A stretch of 33,339 bases of DNA from Bacteroidales bacterium (GTDB taxonomy: Bacteria > Bacteroidota > Bacteroidia > Bacteroidales > UBA932): assembly GCA_017962705.1 (NCBI GenBank), contig JAGCUV010000128.1, positions 1-33,339 on the forward strand. Reading direction: 5' to 3'. Position 1 is the stretch's first letter. Each line of letters begins with the position of its first letter. Under the pieces are notes generated by a model. It was not told the origin of the DNA, ran no database searches, and saw only the letters and a list, made by a program, of their open reading frames with translations. Both the position numbers and the translations under genes were made by a program. Shown here in pieces: positions 14,169 to 22,650 of the stretch.

Positions 14169-16358
14169 TTATAGATTAATAGATATTCCCAATCGTACCC
14201 GGATGGGAAGAGAAGTCTGGAAAAACTCGTTTCCCATCGATTTGAAATAAAAGAGTCCGTATTGCGTGTTGGTGAGATTGTCGCCCCGTACATATAGGGT
14301 GTACCCGTCCAGGGCGAGTCCTATGTACGCGCCGAGTTCGGCGTAGAAAGGCTGCGAAAGCGAGTTGTCTTCGTTCCACCAGATGCGTCCGGCCGCTTTC
14401 CCTTCCAGTTGCAGTTGCAGCGAGCGGGCGGGGCCGGAGCCCAGCGGCAGTTCCACCCCCAGGCGGCCGTTCAGGGTGTGTTCCGGCGCATAGGGAATCC
14501 GCTTTCCGGCATAGTCCCGGTTTCCGTCGTTGAAGGTGACAAAGCGGGCGTTCGTATAGCCGTAATCGATGTCGGTATAAAACTGCCGGATGCGGGCTGA
14601 CAGGCTGATTTCGGCTCCGAAACTCCGGGACTTGCCGGCGTTGGTCATCATCCGGCCCGTGTTTTTTCCCGGCGGAAAAACCGTGAGTTGCTGCTGGGTG
14701 CAGTCGATGTAGAAAGCGCAGGCATCGACGGCGAGGCGCAGGTCCTTCGCCCAGTCGTGGCTGTACTGAAATCCCAGTTCCGCGTTCAGGCAAAATTCGG
14801 GCTTGTATTTCGTATTGGCCGCAGAGACATCCTCTTTTCCGGTCGGAATAAAGCCCATATCTTTAATCATATTCGTCATCATCTCCTTCTGAAGGATGTC
14901 GGAGAAGATTTGCGTGTTGAATCCGCCGGCTTTGTACCCCCGGGACAGGGTGCCCCGCAGGGTCCATTCGCCAAGGCGGCAACTGACGCCGATTTTCGGC
15001 AGGACCTGGAAGGAGGGAATGTTTTCACTTCCGATATAAAGCGTATTGAGCGGCCTGGGGTCGGGCAGGGCCGGCGGCAGGAGATAGTGAATCGTGCTTT
15101 CGGAGCGGTAGTCCATCCGGTCGTACTCCCAGTCCAGGCGGATTCCGGTGACGAACCGCCAGTTGCCGACGGTCCAGTAGGATTCGTGGTAAAGGGCGGC
15201 GTTGGCGGTGAAAATGCCGAAATCGTTGAAAATCGGAAAGGTCTTTTCCGTGATGTCCAGGATGCCCAGCATATCCGGAATGCCGGCGTTGGCATTGTCC
15301 AGAATCAGGCTTTTGATGCCCGCTTCCTTGAAGGTGACGGGAGCGGACAGCGCGTTGTATTTGAGCAGCAGAAAGGCTCCCGTCTGGCTGTTCCACCAAT
15401 CCGGATGGAGGACGGGGCGGAAACTGATGTCCTGGGTGAGGGCGTACTGGTTCTGCCGCTGTTCCAGCGTGAAGATGCTCTCCGGCGTGTAGTCCTGGTC
15501 CATATTCATCCGGTCCGAGAGCCAATGGAGACTCGTCGAAGAATGGATGTCCAGCACGTTTCCTTTGTGCTTGATGACGGCGGCTTCGTTCACGCAGATC
15601 CGCCGGTATGCTCCCGGGTCGTTGTAGTTGACCGGCCGGAGCGTCCCGTCCACCCATCTTCGGTAGGGAAAGGCGCCTTGCGAGAGGGCGGACAGCGACA
15701 GGATGTTGTCGAATTGCGTTCCCTGCCCGAAATTTTTGGAAAAGCGCAGCCTTCCCTGTATGCCGTCGTAGCGGTCGCAGTCGCGTCCATCGTAAGCGTT
15801 GGTAAAAAATCCGTCCGAATGCCGGTAGCCCACCATCCCGCTCCAGTTTCCCTTGTAGAGGGTGGCCGTCGCCCGGATGTGGTTGCGGCTGCCATATTCC
15901 ACTTTCGCCCTGAATCCCTGATACGTCGACGGCGAAAGGGTGGAGACGGAGATGACGCCCATCATCGCGTTCCGACCGTAGAGCGTGCCTTGCGGACCGC
16001 GCAGCACCTGGATGCGCCGGATGTCGAAAAAGTCAAAATCGTAGCCGCTTTTGTCCACCACGGGTACGCCGTCTACATACAGCGCCAGGGCCGGATTGTC
16101 GATGCGGGAGCCGAATCCCCGCATATAGATGGACGAGGTCATTGCGGAACCGTAATCCGGCATCCACAGATTGGGGACGGCGGCCGAAAGTCCCTTGGGG
16201 GCGAGGGTGCCGCCCGTTTCCAGCCATTCCCGTTTGAAATCCGATACGGCGGACAGCGTCTCTTTCACCGATTCGATATGCTTGGAATACGATACCGTGG
16301 CGGCACCGAGGGTGTCGGAAAGGGCAATCAACAAGGGAAGGATGGCTGCGGTAATCAT
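14169..16358 (-). CDS. TonB-dependent outer-membrane receptor
   Basis: 729 aa from the ATG complementary to 16356-16358. The frame is open further upstream, but this start gives a signal-like MITAAILPLLIALSDTLGA, and the promoter element at 16367 would exclude longer forms. The plug domain has SSIYMRGFGSRIDNPALALYVDGVPV and VLRGPQGTLYGRNAMMGVISV, the classic TonB-receptor plug motifs. A 22-strand barrel follows, ending in the aromatic/hydrophobic LGISINL. There is no N-terminal carboxypeptidase-like domain, so it is not SusC type. It looks like the siderophore/cobalamin/heme type, ligand unknown. It faces a LuxR-type gene and leads the lipoprotein gene at 14163. Confidence 0.88.
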   Translation of the reverse strand: MITAAILPLLIALSDTLGAATVSYSKHIESVKETLSAVSDFKREWLETGGTLAPKGLSAAVPNLWMPDYGSAMTSSIYMRGFGSRIDNPALALYVDGVPVVDKSGYDFDFFDIRRIQVLRGPQGTLYGRNAMMGVISVSTLSPSTYQGFRAKVEYGSRNHIRATATLYKGNWSGMVGYRHSDGFFTNAYDGRDCDRYDGIQGRLRFSKNFGQGTQFDNILSLSALSQGAFPYRRWVDGTLRPVNYNDPGAYRRICVNEAAVIKHKGNVLDIHSSTSLHWLSDRMNMDQDYTPESIFTLEQRQNQYALTQDISFRPVLHPDWWNSQTGAFLLLKYNALSAPVTFKEAGIKSLILDNANAGIPDMLGILDITEKTFPIFNDFGIFTANAALYHESYWTVGNWRFVTGIRLDWEYDRMDYRSESTIHYLLPPALPDPRPLNTLYIGSENIPSFQVLPKIGVSCRLGEWTLRGTLSRGYKAGGFNTQIFSDILQKEMMTNMIKDMGFIPTGKEDVSAANTKYKPEFCLNAELGFQYSHDWAKDLRLAVDACAFYIDCTQQQLTVFPPGKNTGRMMTNAGKSRSFGAEISLSARIRQFYTDIDYGYTNARFVTFNDGNRDYAGKRIPYAPEHTLNGRLGVELPLGSGPARSLQLQLEGKAAGRIWWNEDNSLSQPFYAELGAYIGLALDGYTLYVRGDNLTNTQYGLFYFKSMGNEFFQTSLPIRVRLGISINL

Positions 16359-16366
16359 TCGGACCG

Positions 16367-16374
16367 CAAAGATA
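16367..16374 (-). promoter_or_regulatory. -7 element of the TonB-receptor operon
   Basis: On the minus strand this reads TATCTTTG. GTTG lies 20 bases further upstream (16395-16398). The element ends only eight bases before the ATG at 16358, so the message would have little or no leader. Confidence 0.6.
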
Positions 16375-16448
16375 GCGGAAAAGACAAGCCGAAACAACCC
16401 ACATAAATGATAGTCTGTTCTTTTCGAAAAAGGTTCCGACTTTTTTGC

Positions 16449-16456
16449 TAACTTTG
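16449..16456 (+). promoter_or_regulatory. -7 element of the LuxR-type gene
   Basis: TAACTTTG matches TAnnTTTG and ends six bases before ATG 16463, again implying an almost leaderless message. No clear TTTG is seen at the -33 spacing. Confidence 0.55.
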
Positions 16457-16462
16457 TCACCG

Positions 16463-17041
16463 ATGAATCCTTGTATCGCCATCATAGACCCGGCGACCCT
16501 GAGCCGGATTGCGCTGGGGGATATCCTGCGGGATATCTTTCCGACGGTGGAACTTCTTTCTTTCCCGTCGATGGAGGATTTCATCGCGGACTGCGACCGG
16601 CATTTCATCCATTATTTCGTGTCACAGGATATCGTGATGGCGCATATCGGAGAGTTTGAGACGCTCAAGGCGGAGACCATCGTCCTTTGTCGGGGCGCAG
16701 GCGAGTCTTTTGTCGAGGCCGGTTTCAAGGTGATGGATGTCTTTCTGCCGGAAAAGGAACTCATTGCCAAGATTCTGCATCTGCACCGGAGCGGTACCCC
16801 GGGCCCGTCCGAAGATTCCGCGTACCAGCGGACGGCGCAACTCTCTCCCCGGGAAAAACAAGTGCTCGCCCTGATTGTCAAGGGATTGTATAACAAGGAA
16901 ATCGCCGATGCGCTGGGCATTTCCGTTGCGACCGCCATCTTTCACCGCAACCACATCTGCGAGAAACTCGGCACCCGTTCCGTCGGGAAGCTGACCCTCC
17001 TCGCCGTCTTGTCCCACATCGTCGAGCCGGATGCAATTTGA
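16463..17041 (+). CDS. LuxR/NarL-type transcription factor with receiver-like N-terminus
   Basis: 192 aa. The C-terminal LuxR helix-turn-helix runs from about residue 127 (LSPREKQVLALIVKGLYNKEIADALGIS) to 186. The N-terminal 115 residues resemble a response-regulator receiver (CIAIIDP with D9) but lack an obvious phospho-acceptor aspartate after beta-3 (YFVSQDIV), so it may be a pseudo-receiver. The second HTH helix reads ATAIFHRNHI rather than the usual VKTHR pattern. A TTG 18 bases upstream is also in frame, but ATG 16463 fits the homologous beginning and the promoter. It is divergent from the TonB receptor and probably controls it. No sensor kinase is nearby. Confidence 0.82.
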   Translation: MNPCIAIIDPATLSRIALGDILRDIFPTVELLSFPSMEDFIADCDRHFIHYFVSQDIVMAHIGEFETLKAETIVLCRGAGESFVEAGFKVMDVFLPEKELIAKILHLHRSGTPGPSEDSAYQRTAQLSPREKQVLALIVKGLYNKEIADALGISVATAIFHRNHICEKLGTRSVGKLTLLAVLSHIVEPDAI

Positions 17042-17075
17042 CGGCGTCCGGCTTTCTTATTTGCTGATTTTTATT

Positions 17076-17083
17076 TACCTTTG
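17076..17083 (+). promoter_or_regulatory. -7 element for the envelope gene cluster
   Basis: TACCTTTG matches TAnnTTTG, 34 bases before ATG 17118. TTTC lies 19 bases upstream (17053-17056), a near match to the -33 TTTG. Confidence 0.6.
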
Positions 17084-17117
17084 CAAATATACTGTCAATA
17101 AAACCAATAAACACGAT

Positions 17118-18785
17118 ATGAAAAAACGATTTCTTTGCTTGGTAGCGTTCCTGCTGGGGGCGATAGGGGCTTCGGCGCAGACGGCGGCGCAGGTTTCCAA
17201 ACTCATCAACGCGGATTACAACCGCAATTCCCTGTCGCTGATTTATCTCCTGAAAGGGGACCAGTACGACGACGCCATTGAGAATATGGCTTTGAGCCAG
17301 GCAATCGGCGAAAAATTCGACGCCAACAAAATTGCCGTCAAGACCATCCGCACCCAGGTGAGCCGTACCAAGAATGCCACGGACGAGGAAGTGGTGGCGC
17401 TGTTGGCTGAAAAGCAGGTGGGCAAGCGGATTGTAGCCTTCGTGTTCAACCGCAGGAAAAGCGGAATGATGGATGACGAACTGCTCAAGTCCCGGGGCGT
17501 GTACAACGCCAAGGCGCAAGATATGGCCGACGCTACCAGCACCCAGGTCGGGATGTATGCCATCCAGGCCTCCGGCGGCAAACTTTTGCGGCAGAGTTAT
17601 GTGACGGTATTCGACTATGCCGTGGAATATGTTCCGGCCAAGCAGACGGAGAATGGCAAACAGGACGAATATTGGAAAGTCCAATCAATGGCCTATGTTT
17701 TCAAAGTCGATATCTCCGATGACGTGCTGGCGGATTTCTATGAGAAATGCTGGATATACAGCGATGACAGCGACGAGGTCAAAGCGGCCAAGAAAGCGGC
17801 CTGGGATAATTATACGTTTGCTTTGAAACGGGTGGCCGGGGCCGTCCACACCACCACGGTCAATGCGCAAAACAAGGTCGCTTCCGCGATGTCTTCCTCC
17901 TATTCCAATCTGATGGAGTCCCTGGAGAAGAGCATCGATGAATGGCAGGTCAAGGCGACCATCTGCGATGTGCACCCCCTGCGTTCCAAGATTGGCACCA
18001 AAGAGGGCATCCGCAACGGCGACCGTTATCAGGTCTGGGGCTATGTGGCCGATGAACAGGGCCATATCAGTTCCAAGAAGACGGGCTATGTCCGTGCGAC
18101 GAAGATTGGCAACAACGCCCGCAAGACGGCCGCCCAGAAGTCCGATCCTACCGAGTTCTATCAGGTGGGCGGCTACGGAACCGTGGAAGACGGCCAGGTG
18201 CTCCAGCAGAGCCGCGATGCGCGTTTGAGCGTCTATCCTTATTATAAATACAGTCTCAGCCATATGACCGATTTCAATGTCGGCCTGGACTACCTGCTCT
18301 CCATCAATACGGCGGGTATGTGCCAGTACCTCTTCCTGAATTTCGGTTTTGATTTCGGCTCGCTGGGCGTATTCAAAAAAGCGGATTACGCTTCTCCCTA
18401 TGCGCTGGACGGGAAGCCCATCACCGATTTCTTCTTTGTCAATGTGTCCTTCGGCTATGGCTTCGGCCTGCACCTCAGCCGTTATGTGGAATTTACCCCC
18501 TACGTGGCGGTCGGTATGGACAACGTGAGCTCTTCCCAGTTGGAAAAATACTTCAAAGACGACGAGGCCAAGAAGAAAAAATTGTTTACGGATTCCACGG
18601 GCTGGTTCGGGGATGTGGGCCTCAAGGTGAATATCCTGCCCTATCCTTTCCAGATTTTCGGCATTGTCGATTACAGTTTCCTGTTCTTGAAGGGCAGCGT
18701 TTACAATGAGGTCAACAATTCGATGGGAGCCCGTCAGCACAAGAGCGGGGTGAACTTCGGTGGCGGTATAAGATATTGTTTCTAA
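17118..18785 (+). CDS. Exported FlgT-like/beta-barrel fusion protein, function unknown
   Basis: 555 aa from ATG 17118. The open frame extends upstream, but MKKRFLCLVAFLLGAIGASAQ is a clear signal peptide. Residues about 25-270 are mixed alpha/beta with no named domain. About 275-375 (VHPLRSKIGTKEGIRNGD, YQVWGYV, GYVRATKIG) resembles the SH3-like C-terminal part of flagellar assembly protein T, a module often found beside LPP20/CsgG-like proteins. The last 170 residues look like an outer-membrane beta-barrel (YPYYKYSL, FGFDFGS, FFFVNVSFGYGFG) ending GGGIRYCF. I infer an outer-membrane protein with a periplasmic domain. It leads the cluster, and the next gene starts five bases after its stop. 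Confidence 0.7.
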   Translation: MKKRFLCLVAFLLGAIGASAQTAAQVSKLINADYNRNSLSLIYLLKGDQYDDAIENMALSQAIGEKFDANKIAVKTIRTQVSRTKNATDEEVVALLAEKQVGKRIVAFVFNRRKSGMMDDELLKSRGVYNAKAQDMADATSTQVGMYAIQASGGKLLRQSYVTVFDYAVEYVPAKQTENGKQDEYWKVQSMAYVFKVDISDDVLADFYEKCWIYSDDSDEVKAAKKAAWDNYTFALKRVAGAVHTTTVNAQNKVASAMSSSYSNLMESLEKSIDEWQVKATICDVHPLRSKIGTKEGIRNGDRYQVWGYVADEQGHISSKKTGYVRATKIGNNARKTAAQKSDPTEFYQVGGYGTVEDGQVLQQSRDARLSVYPYYKYSLSHMTDFNVGLDYLLSINTAGMCQYLFLNFGFDFGSLGVFKKADYASPYALDGKPITDFFFVNVSFGYGFGLHLSRYVEFTPYVAVGMDNVSSSQLEKYFKDDEAKKKKLFTDSTGWFGDVGLKVNILPYPFQIFGIVDYSFLFLKGSVYNEVNNSMGARQHKSGVNFGGGIRYCF

Positions 18786-18790
18786 AAGAT

Positions 18791-19309
18791 ATGAAAAAAT
18801 TACTTCTTTTGACTTTGGCCGTTCTGATGGCCTCAGCCGTACTCTACGGCAAGAAAAACGAACGCAAAGAGTCGTTCAAGAGTTGGGAAAATTATGAAAT
18901 CACGACCCTCAAGGTCGGAACGCCCGGCACCAAGTATGTCAAAGTGTGGGCTTTCGCCAAGAAAGAGGACGATGCCATTATGCAGGCCAAGAAGAACGCC
19001 GTGCATGCCTGCATTTTCCGGGGGTTGCCTGCCAATACGGCGGAAGGCGCCAATGCGACGCCCGCGTTGGTTCGCGACAACAGCATCTTGGAAAACAACT
19101 TGGAGTATTTTGAGAAATTTTTCGCCCCCGGCGGAGATTGGCTGGCCTATATCAATGTCACTTCCGACGGCGGCAAGCCCTCCGGTCCGGACAAACTGAA
19201 AGTGAAGGGCGGCTACAAAATCGCCCTGCGCGTCCAAGTGATGTACGACAACCTGAAGAAGAAATTGGAAGACGACGGGATCATTCGTTCCCTTAACAGT
19301 GGTTTTTAA
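18791..19309 (+). CDS. Exported protein of unknown function, envelope cluster
   Basis: 172 aa from ATG 18791, chosen because MKKLLLLTLAVLMASAVLYG is a signal peptide. It has no lipid cysteine. The mature part has a segment AWAFAKKEDDAIMQAKKNAVHACIF, in which alanines recur along a helix as in the LPP20/FlgT-N fold, followed by a beta-rich end (YKIALRVQVMYDNLKKKLEDD). I do not recognise a named family. It sits five bases after the preceding gene and three bases before the next, so it is surely part of one operon. The likely location is the periplasm. Confidence 0.65.
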   Translation: MKKLLLLTLAVLMASAVLYGKKNERKESFKSWENYEITTLKVGTPGTKYVKVWAFAKKEDDAIMQAKKNAVHACIFRGLPANTAEGANATPALVRDNSILENNLEYFEKFFAPGGDWLAYINVTSDGGKPSGPDKLKVKGGYKIALRVQVMYDNLKKKLEDDGIIRSLNSGF

Positions 19310-19312
19310 GTT

Positions 19313-20281
19313 ATGAAAAAGATTATTTGTACCCTTTTTCTGGGTTTGATGCTGTCCGCACCCGCTTTTTCCCAGGCGAAAAAGCCGGTGATTATGGTGC
19401 AGCCCAGCGATGCCTGGTGCGAGCGGAATGGTTGTGTGACGACCTATGACGATATGGGGAAGAAGGTCCCGATGCCCGATTACCAGGCCGCGATGAAGAA
19501 CGAAGATATGCGGGCCGTCATTTCGACGATGGCGGACTTTATGGCGGAGAACGGCTTTCCCCTCAAGTCCTTGGAGCAGGAACTGAAGAAGATTCAGACC
19601 GGTTCCGCCGAGTTGTCCGTGCTGACGAGCAAGGATTCCGGCGCCCAGATTTCGGAGAGTCCCCTCGATCGCTTGCGCCGTACTGCCAAACCCGATATTA
19701 TCCTCGATATGGATTTCACGGTTCGCCGCAACGGCCCCAACAAGCAGGTATCCTTCAACCTGACGGCCGTCGATGCCTATACCTCCACCATCATTTCGGG
19801 CAATGTGGGCACCGGTTCCACCGCCAACGCCCCGATGAATGTGCTGCTGACGGAAGCGGTGTTGAGTTTCAAGGATAATTTCCTGAAAGGGCTCCAGAAC
19901 CACTTCGATGATATGTTCGCGAACGGTCGCGAAGTGACGGTCGCCCTCTATCGTTTCGATAGTTCTCCCGTTGATTTCGAGACCGAATTCGATTACAACG
20001 GGCAGGAAGCCGAATTGTCGGAAATCATAGACTTGTGGTTCTCGGAGAATGCGGTGCAAGGCCGGTATGGCTCCCCGGAAAAGACCGAGAATATGATGAA
20101 GTTTACCCAGGTGCGCATTCCGCTGTTCAAGGAAGGTCTGAACGGCAAGCCGAGGGCCATCGATGCCGCCGGTTTTGCCAATGACTTGGTTCGCTTCTTG
20201 AAAAAAGAGCCTTATAACCTGGTGGTCAAATCCGTTCCCAAAGGTTTGGGCGAAGTCTGGTTGGTAATAGGAGAAAAATAA
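19313..20281 (+). CDS. Exported DUF6175-like protein
   Basis: 322 aa. The signal peptide is MKKIICTLFLGLMLSAPAFSQ. The mature start KPVIMVQPSDAWCERNG and the segment FMAENGFPLKSLEQELKKIQ match what I remember of Bacteroidota DUF6175 proteins, where a CsgG-like nucleotide-free fold carries one pair of cysteines. Here C-E-R-N-G-C supplies two close cysteines that could form a disulfide. PDIILDMDFTVRRNG reads like the central beta strand of the CsgG/LpoB/TolB-N type fold. The family name is a memory call, not a search result. It is packed between neighbours with gaps of three and one bases. Confidence 0.62.
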   Translation: MKKIICTLFLGLMLSAPAFSQAKKPVIMVQPSDAWCERNGCVTTYDDMGKKVPMPDYQAAMKNEDMRAVISTMADFMAENGFPLKSLEQELKKIQTGSAELSVLTSKDSGAQISESPLDRLRRTAKPDIILDMDFTVRRNGPNKQVSFNLTAVDAYTSTIISGNVGTGSTANAPMNVLLTEAVLSFKDNFLKGLQNHFDDMFANGREVTVALYRFDSSPVDFETEFDYNGQEAELSEIIDLWFSENAVQGRYGSPEKTENMMKFTQVRIPLFKEGLNGKPRAIDAAGFANDLVRFLKKEPYNLVVKSVPKGLGEVWLVIGEK

Positions 20282-20282
20282 G

Positions 20283-21050
20283 ATGAAAACGCTGTGTAAA
20301 AGTATCTGGGCGCTTGCCCTCTGCCTGTGCGCGGGCTTATCTGCCGCCGCCCAGTCGGACAATGTCAGTCCCGGGAAGGTCGGTTTTACCCCGATGTTTG
20401 TGAAGACCTACGCCTTTCTTCCCCGGGCGGCTGTCGATTTGATGGAGCAGAAACTGATGCAGGTGGCTATGCGCAATGGCGTTGCTTCTTATTCGGGACG
20501 CTATGTGCTGACAGCCAAAGTAGCGGAGGAAGATACCCAGGCCACGGCCACGGCGCCCGTGCAGTATGTCAAGAAACTGTCCGTTCAGTTTGTGGCTTTT
20601 GACATGGAAACCAAAGCGGTGGTCGGCGAGACTACGGTGTCCGTTACGGGCGTGGACAAGACTCCTGAGCGTGCCACAATGGCAGCCTTGCGCCGCATCC
20701 AGCCCAAAACCGCCAAGATGACCTCCTTTATCCAGAATGCCTCCAAGGCCATTGTCGATGCGTTCAACCGCAACTTGGACAATGTGCTGAAAAAAGCGGA
20801 GTATCTGGCCAATCACGGACAGTATGATGAGGCCCTGGCTTCTTTGGCCGCCATTCCGCAAAGCGTCGACCGCTATGACGATGTGCTGGCCACGGCGGAG
20901 AAAATCTGTACCGCCAAGGCTGAGGCGGATGGTACGAATGCAGGGGTGGTAGAGGAGGAAATGAAGTCCGCCCTGGCCAAGGAAATGACAAGCGATGAGC
21001 AGGTGACCAAACTCATCGAATGGGAAAAATGGTTAGACGAGAACAAATGA
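20283..21050 (+). CDS. Exported CsgG/LpoB-fold-like protein with helical tail, function unknown
   Basis: 255 aa. The signal peptide is MKTLCKSIWALALCLCAGLSAAAQ. Residues about 30-165 (FTPMFVKTYAFLPRAAVDLMEQKLMQ, SGRYVLTAKVAEED, VVGETTVSVTG) have the alternating helix/strand pattern of CsgG/LpoB-like domains. Residues about 165-255 (LDNVLKKAEYLANHGQYDEALASLAAIP) look like one TPR-type helical pair plus an amphipathic tail. No lipid cysteine is placed for lipoprotein processing. The stop overlaps the next start (ATGA at 21047-21050), implying translational coupling. I infer a periplasmic part of the cluster's complex. Confidence 0.65.
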   Translation: MKTLCKSIWALALCLCAGLSAAAQSDNVSPGKVGFTPMFVKTYAFLPRAAVDLMEQKLMQVAMRNGVASYSGRYVLTAKVAEEDTQATATAPVQYVKKLSVQFVAFDMETKAVVGETTVSVTGVDKTPERATMAALRRIQPKTAKMTSFIQNASKAIVDAFNRNLDNVLKKAEYLANHGQYDEALASLAAIPQSVDRYDDVLATAEKICTAKAEADGTNAGVVEEEMKSALAKEMTSDEQVTKLIEWEKWLDENK

Positions 21051-21964
21051 GAAATCCGTTGAAAATATTCGCTTTCCTGTGCGTGATGCTGCTTTGCGTG
21101 CCGTCACTGGCGCACGGGAAGAAGAAACCGGTCAAAGAGCCGGCCCCTGAATGGACGCACAGCAGCGTCCCCGGCTATGTCATTTCGTCCGCCGTCGGTG
21201 GCGATGAGCAGGATGCCAAGGAGCGTTGTTTCCGCAATATCCAGTCGGAAATCCTCAATTCCGTGGCCGTCAACATTTCTTCCACTTCGACTTTCACCTC
21301 CGAATCTTACTCGGAAGGGGATATAACCACCACCCGGCAGGCGTACCAGGACAACATCAAGACCGTGGCGGCCCGTCTTCCTTTCCTCACTGGGCTGACC
21401 ACCGCCAATGCGGATGTCTGGATGGAGCAGGTCGAAGGCGGCTGGCGCTGCTTTATGAAGTATCCTTTCTCCCGTTTTGACCAGGAAGAACTCGTCAATC
21501 AGTTTCTGGCCTACGATAAGGAGAAAAGCGACCGCTTGGATTCCTTGAAAAGGACGTTGGCGACCTTCACCAACATCGACAAAATTTCGGCCTACATCGC
21601 GGAAGTCGAGACGTTGAACACCTACTTCTTCGATGAGACCCGCAAGTCGGAAGCCGAAGGGCTGAAACGGCAGTTCCGGGAGGCGGCGGACCGCATCGCG
21701 GTCACGCCGGTGAGCAACGAGCCCGGACTGTTTGTCTACCACCTGACCCTCGATGGCCGGAACATGACTTCCTCGCTGGTACCGGTGACCCGCTGCGATA
21801 CGGTGGAGCATATTGACTTCAAAGACGGCGGCGACGGGCTGTACAGTCTGGCCTATTCCACCCAGTACTGCCTGCCTACCGACGAAAACAACATCACGAT
21901 GACCTACAATTTCAAGTATAAAAAAGTCAAATATATTATTCACTTTAATTTATCAAAACAATGA
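21047..21964 (+). CDS. Exported LPP20-like protein with C-terminal extension
   Basis: 305 aa from ATG 21047. An earlier in-frame ATG at 21020 lies inside the previous gene and would spoil the signal peptide MRNPLKIFAFLCVMLLCVPSLAHG. Residues 30-150 (PEWTHSSVPGYVISSAVGGDEQDAKERCF, then SEILNSVAVNI) follow the LPP20 pattern: PxW near the start, a glycine-rich turn, then a helix of A-x-x-x-A repeats. The rest is helical (LDSLKRTLATFTNIDKISAY), then beta. The start overlaps the preceding stop as ATGA, and its own stop overlaps the next start the same way (21961-21964). It likely acts in the periplasm. Confidence 0.65.
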   Translation: MRNPLKIFAFLCVMLLCVPSLAHGKKKPVKEPAPEWTHSSVPGYVISSAVGGDEQDAKERCFRNIQSEILNSVAVNISSTSTFTSESYSEGDITTTRQAYQDNIKTVAARLPFLTGLTTANADVWMEQVEGGWRCFMKYPFSRFDQEELVNQFLAYDKEKSDRLDSLKRTLATFTNIDKISAYIAEVETLNTYFFDETRKSEAEGLKRQFREAADRIAVTPVSNEPGLFVYHLTLDGRNMTSSLVPVTRCDTVEHIDFKDGGDGLYSLAYSTQYCLPTDENNITMTYNFKYKKVKYIIHFNLSKQ

Positions 21965-22521
21965 AAAAGATTCTTTTTCTCGCGGCTGTCGTTCTGACCG
22001 TGGCCGCCTGCGGCGCTTCCAAGAAGGCCGCTCCGACCCAGTATGAATTCCAGGAAGTCAATGTCCCCCTTTCTGAGCCCCAGTACAAGAGCGATGCGTC
22101 CAACTGGCGTGCTGTCCAGAATGGCAAGAGCACGGATTTGTCCATCGCCAAGAAGATTGCCATCCAGAATGCCCGTACCGAACTCGCTTCTACCGTAGCG
22201 GGAACCGTCCGTGCCGTGATGGAGAACTATGCCCGCAACACCATCAACGGGGATGCCAACGAGGCGATGAGCCAGTATCAGGAACTTGCCCGTACCGTGG
22301 TGGACCAGAAACTCGCCGGCTCCGGTGTCGTAGCCGAGAAAGTGCTGAAGGATGGCAACCAGTATATGTATTTCGTCTGTGTCGAGATGTCCAAAGATGC
22401 GATGAAAGAGGAGATCGCCAACCAGCTGGCCAAGAAGAAAATTCTTGATGTTGACTTCAACCGTGCCCAGTTCGAGAAGGTCTACAACGAAGAAATGGCC
22501 AAATTCGAGGCTTCGCGTTAA
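21961..22521 (+). CDS. LPP20-family lipoprotein
   Basis: 186 aa. MKKILFLAAVVLTVAAC is a lipoprotein signal with the lipid cysteine at residue 17. The mature protein has SIAKKIAIQNARTELASTVAGTVRAVMENY, the alanine-rich helix typical of LPP20 proteins, followed by strands (KVLKDGNQYMYFVCVEM) and a charged C-terminal helix. LPP20 is named after a Helicobacter surface lipoprotein and shares a fold with FlgT-N. The molecular role is unknown. It is the sixth gene of the operon and ends it, with a strong terminator 24 bases later. Confidence 0.75.
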   Translation: MKKILFLAAVVLTVAACGASKKAAPTQYEFQEVNVPLSEPQYKSDASNWRAVQNGKSTDLSIAKKIAIQNARTELASTVAGTVRAVMENYARNTINGDANEAMSQYQELARTVVDQKLAGSGVVAEKVLKDGNQYMYFVCVEMSKDAMKEEIANQLAKKKILDVDFNRAQFEKVYNEEMAKFEASR

Positions 22522-22544
22522 TCCCCGGACATAAGTTCCCATTA

Positions 22545-22586
22545 AGAGGGGTTGGTCAAAACCTTTTTGGCCAGCCTCTCTTTTTT
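22545..22586 (+). terminator. Terminator of the six-gene envelope operon
   Basis: AGAGGGGTTGGTC (22545-22557) pairs over 13 positions, including G-U pairs, with GGCCAGCCTCTCT (22569-22581). T22581-22586 forms the run. Confidence 0.88.
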
Positions 22587-22587
22587 A

Positions 22588-22619
22588 TTTGCTTTTCTCA
22601 AATGTTCCCCGTATCTTTG
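22588..22619 (+). promoter_or_regulatory. Consensus promoter for the last two envelope genes
   Basis: TTTG (22588-22591), 20-base spacer, TATCTTTG (22612-22619): an exact consensus. It begins right behind the preceding terminator. The predicted start is near 22626, leader about 25 nt. Confidence 0.82.
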
Positions 22620-22650
22620 TCTGAGATTGCTAACTAATTATTTATCACCT

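Noticed and set aside
14688..16406. Plus-strand open frame (572 codons) opposite the TonB receptor
   Set aside because: Antisense shadow; low-complexity translation without domains, while the minus strand shows clear plug and barrel motifs.
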